Shown: one piece after another, positions 6,456-13,331 of the stretch
Layout: each line of letters begins with the position of its first letter
Numbering within the stretch: position 1 is the first letter of the stretch
Assembly: GCA_029240955.1 (NCBI GenBank)
Contig: JARDZH010000010.1
Span: forward strand, 1-13,331
Direction: 5' to 3'
Origin: Pseudomonas sp.
Lineage (GTDB): Bacteria > Pseudomonadota > Gammaproteobacteria > Pseudomonadales > Pseudomonadaceae
DNA: 13,331 bases
Notes under the pieces: model-generated
The model's database searches: none
The model's input: the letters and a program-made list of their open reading frames with translations, nothing else
Told to the model about the DNA's origin: nothing
Made by a program: the position numbers and the translations under genes

Positions 6456-9086
6456 TCAGCTCAGGTAATCCTGCAGGATGGGTACACCGACCTGAACGAT
6501 AAGCGGCGAACCCACGGACGTGGCATTGCCCGCCTGCGCAACAGCGCCCAGCTCGCCTGCGACCGCGCCGGTGTAATTCGGCGTAGCGGACGACAGCCCG
6601 TCCCAGACCGCCGACACTGCTTTGTCGCTGCCGCCGTAGGCCAGCCCCGCATGCCCGGTCGCCTTGAAACCGGCAGCAGTGGTAATGCTGGTGCCGTCCG
6701 ACGCCGTAATGGAATCGCTGATGAAGCTGAAAAAGGTCGCCACGTTGCCGTCAGCGTCGAACAGGACCACTGCATCGCCACCGCCCAGCCCCGGGCCTGC
6801 GATGCTGAAGACGTTTGCCTCGCTACCCAAACCCCAGGCTGTTTTGAATGCTTCCACAGTCGAATCGGTGGTGATCACCAGGCTCTGGCCTGCCGCCAGC
6901 GTCAGGTTAGAAGGCAGCGCCGCGCCGTCACTGAACGTGGCATTGCTGTCGTCCATCTTCCAGCCCGACAGATCGATGTCTTCCGAGCCGTAGTTGTAGA
7001 GCTCAAAGAAATCGCCGCCTTTTGCGTTCGAGTTCACCTCAGTGATCAGCAGGTCGTAATGCGGCTTTACGCCCGACGCGGCGTCCTGAGTAGTGAAGGT
7101 CAGACTTTGACCCGCAGCGATCGCGTTGCCTGAATGGTCGGTGACCGCGTTGGGGTTGAGTACGATCTGGTATTGCGTGGCAGCAAGCAGATCCGCCGCA
7201 GGCGTCAGGATGATTTTGTTGAAATCCACCTTCACCGAGGTTTCAACCAGCGCGTTGTCCTTTACGCTGCGCAACTCGATCAAGCCATTGCCCAGCGCCA
7301 CGCCTTCATCGAAGGTCAGCGTCAACGTGCTTTTGACGGCGGCGTCGGTCGAGTCCTTGGCCGGTGTTGCCGAGACCAGTGCGGGCGCGGTGGTATCGAC
7401 AACCTCGGAGCCCAGCGTGATCAGGTTGCCCTTGAACTGCTGGTCGGCGTAGTCCAGATCCTTGGAGACCTTGGTCTGGCCGCTCCAGATTGTGTCGCCG
7501 TTGTCCTGCAAAAGCTGGATCTGGGTGCCGGGCTTGATGCTGGCCGGCGAAACGATGCTCTCGAAACTGCCGCCCGTGGCCTTCAGCAAGGCATCCAGAT
7601 TGTTGTTGAGCTCAACCGGCGCGCTGTTGGCGTCGCCCGTCCAGGTGAAAAGACGAAAATCATGAGTGACCTCGGCCGAGGACGTTCCAGCTGGCCCGGC
7701 GAGAATCAGATAACCGCTGCCATCGGCGGCCTTGTCGATCGAACGAATCCCCCGCCCGCCCAGGTTCAGCTCGATGGCGTCACCAAAAACCGGCGTGGTG
7801 GTGCCCGAGCCATCCAGCAGCGCGGCGTAATTGATGACCGGCACGATCAGCGCCTTGTCGCGGGTGACGCTGTCGATCTGCGGCGCGCGGAAACTCAGCC
7901 ATAGGGCGCTGTCATCCGTTGAGGTGGTCAGGCCTTCGATGGAAAAGCCGTTGGTGTTTTCCGGCGCAACGCCTGCGCCCGACGATGCGGCCAGGCCGAG
8001 CCTGCCGCCGTTTTCGGTCTGATCCCAGGCCACCAGCGCCGCTTCCATGCCGGTGAATTTGCCCAGGTATTCAAAAGTCGTGTCGGCGCCAGTGCCGCTG
8101 ATCTTGACGGCGAAGATCAGCTCGCGGCTGTCGGCGTCCTTACCGGTTTTCTTGTTGCTGTGCGAACCGGTCAGGTAAAGGATGCCATTGACCAGGGTCG
8201 CGGCTTCCAGATCGACTTCATCGGTGCTGCCGGTGACAGCGGCGTAATCCCACTCCAGCACGGCATCGCCGCCACTGCGGTCGTACACACGCAGAATGCT
8301 GGATTCGTCGTCGCCCACGATCATGTACTTCGCGTCCAGAGCAATGGCCGTGGAAGCATCGGAGGAACCGCCGGTGGTGCCGACCATGGGCGTGAAAGTG
8401 GCTTCGGTCGGTGTGGTCGGGACGGGTGTGGTTGGGACAGGCGTGATCACAGGCGGGTTGAGCAGCAGCTCGGTAGCCGTGTCCTTGACCAGTTCGAGGA
8501 CGCTTTTATCGCCATGGGTCTGGAGCACGGTGTCGATTTCATTGCTAGTGGGCATGCGGCCCAACAGGCCGTTCCAGGTCAGCACGACCTGAGTCTTGAT
8601 GCCCGTGGTGCTGTGGCTTTCCGGCGACGCGGTGATGGACGACAGCAACTGGTCGCGAGTCATCCCGCTCGCCAGTTGCGCATTCCAGTAGGCCAGGCCT
8701 TGTGCGTCAGGCGCGCGCCCCAGGGCGTTCTGGTACAGCGCCGTAACGAATGCCGTGTCGGTGCTGGTGGCGTGCTGGCTGAATTCGCTGGACTGTGTGA
8801 ACGCTTTGGCGATATCACTCAGGCTGGTGCCGTTGCTCTTGGCCGCCACCCAGTAGTTCAGGCCTTCGACATCCGGAGCGCGGCCGAAGGCGCTGAAGTA
8901 CAGATCGACAATCGGCGCAACGTTGGCCTGCGCTTCTGCCGAAGCCGTGAAGGCCGAGACCACATCGGCCACGCTTTCTACACCGCCTTCGATGCGCTCG
9001 ACCCAGTAGGCCGTTTCGCTGCCCTCGCCTTCCCGGCCGAGAATGTTTTTATAGAGTGCAGAGATCGTTTCGAGCGTCGAGGCCAT
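6456..9086 (-). CDS. 876-residue multidomain surface/secreted protein (DUF4214 repeats, DUF3616-like, Big_5, lamin-tail-like)
   Basis: The protein starts with three DUF4214 repeats (about 11-55, 62-105, 117-157; each LY..xLGR, YW, then an SPE/SSE-like end) and a fourth degenerate one (171-210). A Pro/Thr linker with two VPTT repeats follows (211-228). Residues about 235-560 resemble the DUF3616 beta-propeller-like domain, rich in GD, GS and DG turns. Residues 565-668 form a Big_5 Ig-like domain (TTAPALVSATPA start, FTTQDA end), and 676-790 a lamin-tail-like domain (LLITEVNSN, FFELYNYGSEDIDLSGW). There is no cysteine and no N-terminal signal peptide, a profile typical of type I secretion substrates, whose signal is at the C-terminus (here ending ILQDYLS). 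Last gene of the wzm-led minus-strand series, 98 bases after the SGNH gene. Function is unknown; adhesin, matrix protein or extracellular hydrolase are possible. Domain boundaries are read by eye. Confidence 0.85.
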   Translation of the reverse strand: MASTLETISALYKNILGREGEGSETAYWVERIEGGVESVADVVSAFTASAEAQANVAPIVDLYFSAFGRAPDVEGLNYWVAAKSNGTSLSDIAKAFTQSSEFSQHATSTDTAFVTALYQNALGRAPDAQGLAYWNAQLASGMTRDQLLSSITASPESHSTTGIKTQVVLTWNGLLGRMPTSNEIDTVLQTHGDKSVLELVKDTATELLLNPPVITPVPTTPVPTTPTEATFTPMVGTTGGSSDASTAIALDAKYMIVGDDESSILRVYDRSGGDAVLEWDYAAVTGSTDEVDLEAATLVNGILYLTGSHSNKKTGKDADSRELIFAVKISGTGADTTFEYLGKFTGMEAALVAWDQTENGGRLGLAASSGAGVAPENTNGFSIEGLTTSTDDSALWLSFRAPQIDSVTRDKALIVPVINYAALLDGSGTTTPVFGDAIELNLGGRGIRSIDKAADGSGYLILAGPAGTSSAEVTHDFRLFTWTGDANSAPVELNNNLDALLKATGGSFESIVSPASIKPGTQIQLLQDNGDTIWSGQTKVSKDLDYADQQFKGNLITLGSEVVDTTAPALVSATPAKDSTDAAVKSTLTLTFDEGVALGNGLIELRSVKDNALVETSVKVDFNKIILTPAADLLAATQYQIVLNPNAVTDHSGNAIAAGQSLTFTTQDAASGVKPHYDLLITEVNSNAKGGDFFELYNYGSEDIDLSGWKMDDSNATFSDGAALPSNLTLAAGQSLVITTDSTVEAFKTAWGLGSEANVFSIAGPGLGGGDAVVLFDADGNVATFFSFISDSITASDGTSITTAAGFKATGHAGLAYGGSDKAVSAVWDGLSSATPNYTGAVAGELGAVAQAGNATSVGSPLIVQVGVPILQDYLS

Positions 9087-9184
9087 GAGAAGGATTCACA
9101 GGTCATGAGGATGGCCTGAGACAGTAGCAAGCGTGTTTTACCAATTTGTTTCAGTGTCGATACAGTCATCGACCGCCGCCAGAC

Positions 9185-10174
9185 CTACTGGGCGCTGCAG
9201 CGGGCGAATTCAGGTTTGACCAGGTCGATCAGGTAGCGGGTGTAAGTGGCGCGCGCGGCGTCGTTAAGGTGGTAATTAGTGTCGAAGAAGTGATCTGTCG
9301 GATACAGCGTATCCAGCGGTGAGCCCACGTAGTTGAGCCCCTGTGCACGCGCTTGTTGCGGCAGAGACTCGTAGTAGCGGCGTTCCTTGCCGTGGTGGTA
9401 GCCCTCGCGGTCGAGCATCGGCGGCGGCACGAACACCGCGCACCCCCCGGCCGCCGTGACGTCATCAGCGAGTTTTTTCCAGCTGGCCCAGTTGGCTTGC
9501 CAGGCCTTTGCCTGCGCGCCGTAGCGTTCAACCGCCGAGCGCTCGACCAGCTCACGCATCCAGACTTCCTGCCGATCGGCCTGGCTGTTGATCTGGTCGC
9601 CATTGGCGTCGAGGTTCTGCGGGCCATAAAGGCCGCTGACCTTGAAGCCTTGCGGCAGGCCACGATAACCATCCAGCGCGCGCGTCACTGGCGTCAGCCA
9701 GAGCACCTGAGCCAACTGAGCGAGGTTCACGTCCAGGCGCCTGAAGCCCGGATGCTCCCACCAGTAATCAATGAAGGGCATGTTGATCGAGTAGCGGCCA
9801 TGGAACATCGGGTATTCCACCGGCAGCACCACCCAGTCGCCGGGCGCGATGGCCTGTCGGGCGTAGTGCTGGATATAAGGCGACAAGACGCCCGCGTTGA
9901 CTCCCAGATTGACCACCGGACGGCCCAGCGCGGTCGACAGGGCAAAGGAGCTCACCCCGAACATGGCAGCCGAACCGGCTACCACCAGCACCTTCGGGCG
10001 CAGCTCGATCCTGGCCAGGGCGAGTTTGTACTCATAGGCCTTCTCGATCCACTGCGTGTTGGGCACCGGGCGTCCGGCCTGCCCGATCAGCGTCAGCAGC
10101 CACAGTCCCCCTGCCAGCGTGAGCCCAAGCAGCGCGCCGAAGACAAAACCTTTGGGAGAGTTTTGAGATTTCAT
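9185..10174 (-). CDS. SGNH-fold acyl-transfer partner of the MBOAT protein (AlgJ/AlgX/PatB-like role)
   Basis: The 329-residue protein has one N-terminal hydrophobic segment (about 9-31), so it should be anchored in the inner membrane with its body in the periplasm. An SGNH-hydrolase pattern is visible: the nucleophile region VVAGSAAMFG (S68), the glycine/asparagine block NLGVNAG (89-95) and the C-terminal FFDTNYHLN (D298, H302) as the acid/base pair. In two-component systems such as AlgI/AlgJ-AlgX or PatA/PatB the MBOAT protein moves acetyl groups across the membrane and an SGNH protein transfers them to a polysaccharide. The start codon lies 7 bases after the MBOAT stop with GAGG overlapping the end of that gene, implying coupled translation. 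The acceptor is inferred to be the O antigen from the wzm neighbour; a different exopolysaccharide is possible. Confidence 0.75.
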   Translation of the reverse strand: MKSQNSPKGFVFGALLGLTLAGGLWLLTLIGQAGRPVPNTQWIEKAYEYKLALARIELRPKVLVVAGSAAMFGVSSFALSTALGRPVVNLGVNAGVLSPYIQHYARQAIAPGDWVVLPVEYPMFHGRYSINMPFIDYWWEHPGFRRLDVNLAQLAQVLWLTPVTRALDGYRGLPQGFKVSGLYGPQNLDANGDQINSQADRQEVWMRELVERSAVERYGAQAKAWQANWASWKKLADDVTAAGGCAVFVPPPMLDREGYHHGKERRYYESLPQQARAQGLNYVGSPLDTLYPTDHFFDTNYHLNDAARATYTRYLIDLVKPEFARCSAQ

Positions 10175-10180
10175 ACGGCC

Positions 10181-11590
10181 TCAGAAATTGAAGTACAGGA
10201 AGGCGCGATCCGGCGCGCCGGCCAGCGCCTTCAGCACCATGAACAGCCCGACCGACACCAGCACGCCGCGGCCCATCGCGCCTAGTTTCAGGCACAGACG
10301 CCGGCTGCCCGGCATGGTCACTGCCACCAGCAGCAATGCGGCGCAGACCCAGGGCAGGCTCTTGTCGATGTGCATGGCCGACACTTCACGCAGCAGCACG
10401 TTGAGGTCGAAACCCCAGTTCCATTGCCAGTGGGTAAAGGATGTGAACATGTGCAGGCTGGTGGTCAGCGAGTCGGCGCGGAACGGGATCCAGGCCAGCA
10501 TCACCACCAGCAACGTCAGCGGCACGGCCAGTGCGCGCGGCAAACGCCACGGGCTCCAATGCCGCCAGAAATGGTTGCCGACCAGCATCAGGCCGTGCAG
10601 CCCGCCCCATAACAGGAACTGCCAGCCCGCGCCATGCCAGAGCCCACCGAGCAGCATGGTGATCATGAGGTTGGCGTTTGCCTTCAAGCGCCCGCCGCGG
10701 TTACCGCCCAATGGGATGTACAGGTAATCGCGTAGAAACCGCGAAAGCGTGATGTGCCAGCGACGCCAGAACTCGATGATCGAGGCGCTCTTGTACGGCG
10801 AGCGGAAGTTCGCCGGCAGCTTGATGCCGAACATCAAGCCCAGGCCGATGGCCATGTCGGCGTAGCCGGAAAAATCGAAGTACAGCTGCAGCCCGTAACT
10901 CAAGCCGGCCAGGAGCACGTCCGGCCCGGACAGCGCCGCGCCGGCCTGGGCCTGGTCGAACAACACCGCGACGCCGGGCGCCAGCGGGTCGGCCAGCAGC
11001 ACCTTTTTCACCAGCCCCAGGGTCAACAGGCTGATGCCCAGCTGCCAGGTCAGCGGGCGCGACAACCAGCCGGCGCTGATCTGCGGGAACAGCGTACGCG
11101 CATGGACGATGGGGCCGGCGATCAGCTGCGGGAAGAAACACACGAAGAAGCTGTATTGCAGCACCGTGCCGGTGTCCGGGAGACGCCGCCGGTACAGGTC
11201 CATGTGCCAGGCGATCTTCTGAAAGGTGAAGAACGATATGCCCAGCGGCAGGATGATGTGCCACGTAGCGGAGGACGGCAGAAAGCCGAGAAAGAACCCT
11301 GCGTATTTGAAGTAGGCCAGCACCGACAGGTTGAAGACCACTGCCACCGTCAGCCAGAACCTGGCCTGCTGGCGCTGCCTGACCTGCTGTTGGCCCAGCA
11401 GGTAATTGACGACGATCAGCCCCAGCAGCAAGCCCAGGTACTTCCAGCTCCACATGCCGTAAAAGACCAGCGACGCGAACACCAGCATCGCCAGCGCCGG
11501 GCGTTCCAGACGCCAGGCCCGCAGCACCAGAAACAGCCCGTATACCGCAGGGAAAAAACACAGCAGAAAGGCATACGAGCTGAAAATCAT
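10181..11590 (-). CDS. MBOAT-family O-acyltransferase (AlgI/PatA-like)
   Basis: This 469-residue polytopic membrane protein carries the family signatures: N-terminus MIFSSYAFLLCFFP, PLGISFFTFQKIAW (115-128), YFDFSGYADMAIGLG (237-251), the strongly conserved FWRRWHITLSRFLRDY (274-289) followed by IPLGGNRGG, and the catalytic-histidine region LLGGLWHGAGW (H319). Members such as AlgI and PatA pass acetyl groups from a cytosolic donor to a periplasmic partner for polysaccharide O-acetylation. The length is normal for the family. It lies between wzm (65-base gap with a hairpin) and the SGNH partner (6-base gap), so it is probably expressed with both. The ATG at 11590 is chosen because the product then starts with the conserved family N-terminus; the ribosome binding site is weak. 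Specific acyl group and acceptor are not shown by the sequence. Confidence 0.9.
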   Translation of the reverse strand: MIFSSYAFLLCFFPAVYGLFLVLRAWRLERPALAMLVFASLVFYGMWSWKYLGLLLGLIVVNYLLGQQQVRQRQQARFWLTVAVVFNLSVLAYFKYAGFFLGFLPSSATWHIILPLGISFFTFQKIAWHMDLYRRRLPDTGTVLQYSFFVCFFPQLIAGPIVHARTLFPQISAGWLSRPLTWQLGISLLTLGLVKKVLLADPLAPGVAVLFDQAQAGAALSGPDVLLAGLSYGLQLYFDFSGYADMAIGLGLMFGIKLPANFRSPYKSASIIEFWRRWHITLSRFLRDYLYIPLGGNRGGRLKANANLMITMLLGGLWHGAGWQFLLWGGLHGLMLVGNHFWRHWSPWRLPRALAVPLTLLVVMLAWIPFRADSLTTSLHMFTSFTHWQWNWGFDLNVLLREVSAMHIDKSLPWVCAALLLVAVTMPGSRRLCLKLGAMGRGVLVSVGLFMVLKALAGAPDRAFLYFNF

Positions 11591-11631
11591 GAGCCGGGAC
11601 TACTCGATGGCTTGGGAATGGGTATGGTCAA

Positions 11632-11650
11632 GTGGCCCTTTGCGGGCCAC
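11632..11650 (-). other. hairpin between wzm and the MBOAT gene
   Basis: A perfect 7-bp inverted repeat (GTGGCCC / GGGCCAC) with a 5-base loop sits 5 bases beyond the wzm stop on the minus strand. No T-run follows, so complete termination is unlikely; it may act as an mRNA processing or stabilising structure that separates wzm expression from the downstream genes. Confidence 0.4.
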
Positions 11651-11655
11651 CGTGA

Positions 11656-12432
11656 TTACAGGAAGTCGCGGATGTCGCGTTCCAGTTTGCGCCCGACGAA
11701 GATCGAGACCGCCAGCAGCGCCAGCGAGAACACCACCAGCACGCCAATGGACAACAGGTGCGGGGTTTCGCCAGTGATCAGGGCCGCGCGATAGGCGATG
11801 ACCAGGTGGTAGAACGGGTTAAGCGCCACCAGTTGCTGGATCACGCCGGGCAGGATGTTGGCCACGTAAACGATGGGCGTCAGCCAGAACCACAATTGGG
11901 TCACCACGCCGACGATCTGGGTGATGTCGCGGATGAACACCGACAGAATCGCGCAGGCCATGCCCAGCGCATAGGCGAGCAGTTGCTGGCACAGAAAGAT
12001 CGGAATCCACCACAGCAGGTGCCAGGTGAAGTGAAAGCCGATGCTGACCAGAAAGATCATGAAGAAGCTGGTGGCGATCAGGTAATGCACGGTTTCGCTG
12101 AGCACCACGTACATCGGCAGCGACCACAGCGACAGACGCACCTTGCCGATCAGGTGGGCTTTTTCATGAAACACGCTGGTGATGCGGCTCAAGGTAGCGG
12201 CGAAACAGTTCCAGGCCAGCAGGCCGCTGACCAGGTATACGCTGTAACCCCACGGGCCAAGGTCCTGGCCCAGACCGCCCAGACGCATGCCCATGATGTT
12301 GGAGAACACCAGGGTGAAGATCAGAATGTTGATCAACGGCAGGATGAAGGTCCATGCAGCGCCGAGCATGGAAGCGGAATGCCGGTCGATCAGGTCCTGG
12401 CGGGTGAAGTTGAGAATCAGGTTCCAGTTCAT
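11656..12432 (-). CDS. wzm: Wzm, permease of the O-antigen ABC exporter
   Basis: The 258-residue protein has about six hydrophobic segments and the ABC-2 permease pattern of polysaccharide exporters: a short amphipathic N-terminus (NLILNFTRQDLIDRH), then ASMLGAAWTFILPLINILIF, the loop with FHEKAHLIGKVRLSLWSLP, IRDITQIVGVVTQLWFWLTP and the C-terminal LNPFYHLVIAYRAALI. It forms the channel through which Wzt drives lipid-linked O polysaccharide. Length is normal. The ATG at 12430-12432 follows a GGAA ten bases upstream. In most O-antigen loci wzm lies directly before wzt; here it is on the opposite strand, about 10 kb from the wzt of this window, leading an operon with acyltransferase genes. It is probably the partner of that Wzt, but a second wzt elsewhere cannot be excluded. 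Confidence 0.9.
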   Translation of the reverse strand: MNWNLILNFTRQDLIDRHSASMLGAAWTFILPLINILIFTLVFSNIMGMRLGGLGQDLGPWGYSVYLVSGLLAWNCFAATLSRITSVFHEKAHLIGKVRLSLWSLPMYVVLSETVHYLIATSFFMIFLVSIGFHFTWHLLWWIPIFLCQQLLAYALGMACAILSVFIRDITQIVGVVTQLWFWLTPIVYVANILPGVIQQLVALNPFYHLVIAYRAALITGETPHLLSIGVLVVFSLALLAVSIFVGRKLERDIRDFL

Positions 12433-12484
12433 CGGGCATTCCGGTGCAGAAGAAGGGGCAAGAGGATACGCACTCTACAGCTAT

Positions 12485-12513
12485 AAAAAAACCCGCCTTT
12501 TAAGGGGCGGGTT
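12485..12513 (-). terminator. strong intrinsic terminator of the right-edge gene
   Basis: On the minus strand AACCCGCC, an 8-base loop, and GGCGGGTT are followed by an unbroken T run (A7 at 12485-12491 on plus), a textbook rho-independent terminator. It lies 58 bases past the stop of the gene ending at 12571 and ahead of wzm, so wzm needs its own promoter or read-through. On the plus strand the stem is followed by TTCTTTT, so it may work both ways. Confidence 0.85.
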
Positions 12514-12522
12514 CTTTTGATT

Positions 12523-12554
12523 ATCAGTAACAGGCCCGAAGGCCTGTTGCTGAT
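12523..12554 (-). terminator. stable UUCG-loop hairpin, first of two tandem 3' structures
   Basis: A 14-position stem (ATCAG-x-AACAGGCC against GGCCTGTT-x-CTGAT) closes on a TTCG tetraloop when read on the minus strand, C(UUCG)G being exceptionally stable. It begins 16 bases after the stop codon at 12571 and precedes the T-run terminator. The x pair is C-A in minus-strand RNA and U-G in plus-strand RNA. Likely role: 3'-end protection or back-up termination of an abundant mRNA. Confidence 0.65.
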
Positions 12555-12570
12555 ACAACCAGATTGCTAA

Positions 12571-13331
12571 TTAAGCAACGTGGTTGCTGGTGATGATGCC
12601 GTTAGCGAAGCTGACGTCGGACAGGTTGGTGATACCAGCCAGTTCGATTACAGCAACGTTGGCAGCAGAGCCGCCTTCAGCGTTACCAACAGCGTTGGTT
12701 TCGATAACAGCGCTAACCACTTTCGAAGTGCTGTCCTGAATGAAGAACACTTCTTTTACAGCAGTGTTGGTGCCAGTGTAGAAACCGTCAGTACCAGTAG
12801 TTACGCCGTTAGCCAGAGTGAAGCCTTCGCCGATATACAGAGCATCGCCTTTGTTGAAACCGGTGATGGTGAAATCGTCAGTGCCTTTCACGCCGTCTGC
12901 AAAGTGGAACAGGTCAGCGCCAGCTTGACCGGTTACGCTTGCGTTCAGGTCTTGTACGTAAGCTGGAACAGTTACTGCAGCTGCAGAATCTTCCAGAGCA
13001 TCGTGCGCGGCAGTGATAGCTTTAGCCTGATTAACCAGAGCGTCAGCTGCTTGAGCATTAGCCAAAGTTGTGTCAGCAGTAACTTTGGTGTCGTAAGCGC
13101 CCAGGAATGCAGTGCCGCCAGTAGCAGCAGTCACAGCGGCTTCAGCAGTGTCTTCTGCTTCAACAGCAACGTTCTTGGTGTAGTCAGTAGCTGCCAAGGA
13201 CTTCAGAGTGTTGAAGTCAGTTGCGCCGTTGGCACCCAGGTAAGTAGTGAAAGCGTCGGAAACAGCTTTAACTTGAGCGGCCGACTTAGTGCCGTCAGTC
13301 AGAGCTGCATACAGAGTTGCAGCGTCAGTGA
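12571..13331 (-). CDS. C-terminal part of a highly expressed, cysteine-free, Ala/Thr-rich secreted surface protein (RTX-like end)
   Basis: The frame is open from the right edge to the stop TAA at 12571, giving 252 residues; the 5' end lies outside the window. A TTG at 13195-13197 could be taken for a start but reading continues in frame upstream to the edge (DGTKSAAQVKAVSDAFTTYL), so the gene is longer. The visible part is acidic, lacks cysteine, is Ala/Thr-rich and helical first, then changes near residue 140 to a beta-rich section with GADLFHFADG, FTITGFNKGDALYIG and a last VIELAGITNLSDVSFANGII, resembling C-termini of RTX-type, type I-secreted proteins. Codon use differs sharply from the neighbours: Thr is nearly always ACT and Ala GCT/GCA, with GTT, AAC and CTG preferred, the pattern of very abundant Pseudomonas proteins. 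Two tandem terminators follow. It may be an S-layer-like or major secreted protein; the function is not demonstrated. Confidence 0.8.
   Translation of the reverse strand, partial: TDAATLYAALTDGTKSAAQVKAVSDAFTTYLGANGATDFNTLKSLAATDYTKNVAVEAEDTAEAAVTAATGGTAFLGAYDTKVTADTTLANAQAADALVNQAKAITAAHDALEDSAAAVTVPAYVQDLNASVTGQAGADLFHFADGVKGTDDFTITGFNKGDALYIGEGFTLANGVTTGTDGFYTGTNTAVKEVFFIQDSTSKVVSAVIETNAVGNAEGGSAANVAVIELAGITNLSDVSFANGIITSNHVA

Noticed and set aside
8160..9119. 319-codon open frame on the plus strand
   Set aside because: It is antisense to the DUF4214-repeat region of the 876-residue protein; the Arg/Gly-rich composition is typical of a shadow frame.
10754..11794. 346-codon open frame on the plus strand
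   Set aside because: It is antisense to the MBOAT gene and rich in Gln, Arg and His, the usual product of a membrane-protein gene read backwards.
12571..13197. A complete 208-residue protein starting at TTG 13197
   Set aside because: The frame stays open and protein-like with the same codon bias to the window edge, so TTG is an internal Leu codon.

Overview
The window looks like a chromosomal segment of a Pseudomonas, possibly of the P. syringae/fluorescens type. The evidence is high GC with GC-rich third positions, two copies of a Pseudomonas-type REP sequence, and gene content typical of an ABC-transporter-dependent O-polysaccharide locus, probably a D-rhamnose-containing LPS O antigen. 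Species cannot be fixed from sequence reading alone.

Left half, plus strand (122-6134): five genes run in one direction. They encode Wzt (the O-antigen ABC-exporter ATPase with a C-terminal glycan-recognition domain), a SAM methyltransferase with an N-terminal DUF4214-like segment and a long coiled coil, a GT4 glycosyltransferase, an Rmd-like GDP-4-keto-6-deoxy-D-mannose reductase, and a second GT4 glycosyltransferase. The first three overlap or touch, which implies translational coupling. A minus-strand gene appears to start at the extreme left edge, divergently from wzt.

Middle (6135-6455): this 321-bp convergent intergenic region has no believable gene. It carries a hairpin resembling the right end / omegaRNA tail of an IS200/IS605-type element, an inverted pair of REP sequences (REPIN-like), and a terminator-like hairpin.

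Right half, minus strand (read from 13331 down to 6456): first comes the C-terminal part of a cysteine-free, Ala/Thr-rich protein with an RTX-like end and the codon use of a very highly expressed gene, closed by two tandem terminator hairpins. Next is wzm (the O-antigen ABC-exporter permease), then an MBOAT O-acyltransferase, its probable SGNH-fold partner, and an 876-residue cysteine-free multidomain protein (DUF4214 repeats, Pro/Thr linker, DUF3616-like region, Ig-like Big_5 domain, lamin-tail-like domain) that is probably secreted by a type I system.

How the parts may work together (inference): Rmd supplies GDP-D-rhamnose, the two GT4 enzymes build the glycan, the methyltransferase caps or modifies the chain, Wzt recognises it and Wzm exports it. 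The MBOAT/SGNH pair may O-acetylate it in the periplasm. The two cysteine-free proteins could be cell-surface proteins associated with that glycan, in the manner of the Caulobacter S-layer on smooth LPS. The most notable points are the split of wzm and wzt onto opposite strands about 10 kb apart, the DUF4214-like module shared by a cytosolic O-antigen enzyme and a predicted surface protein, and the heavily expressed repeat-poor surface protein at the right edge.
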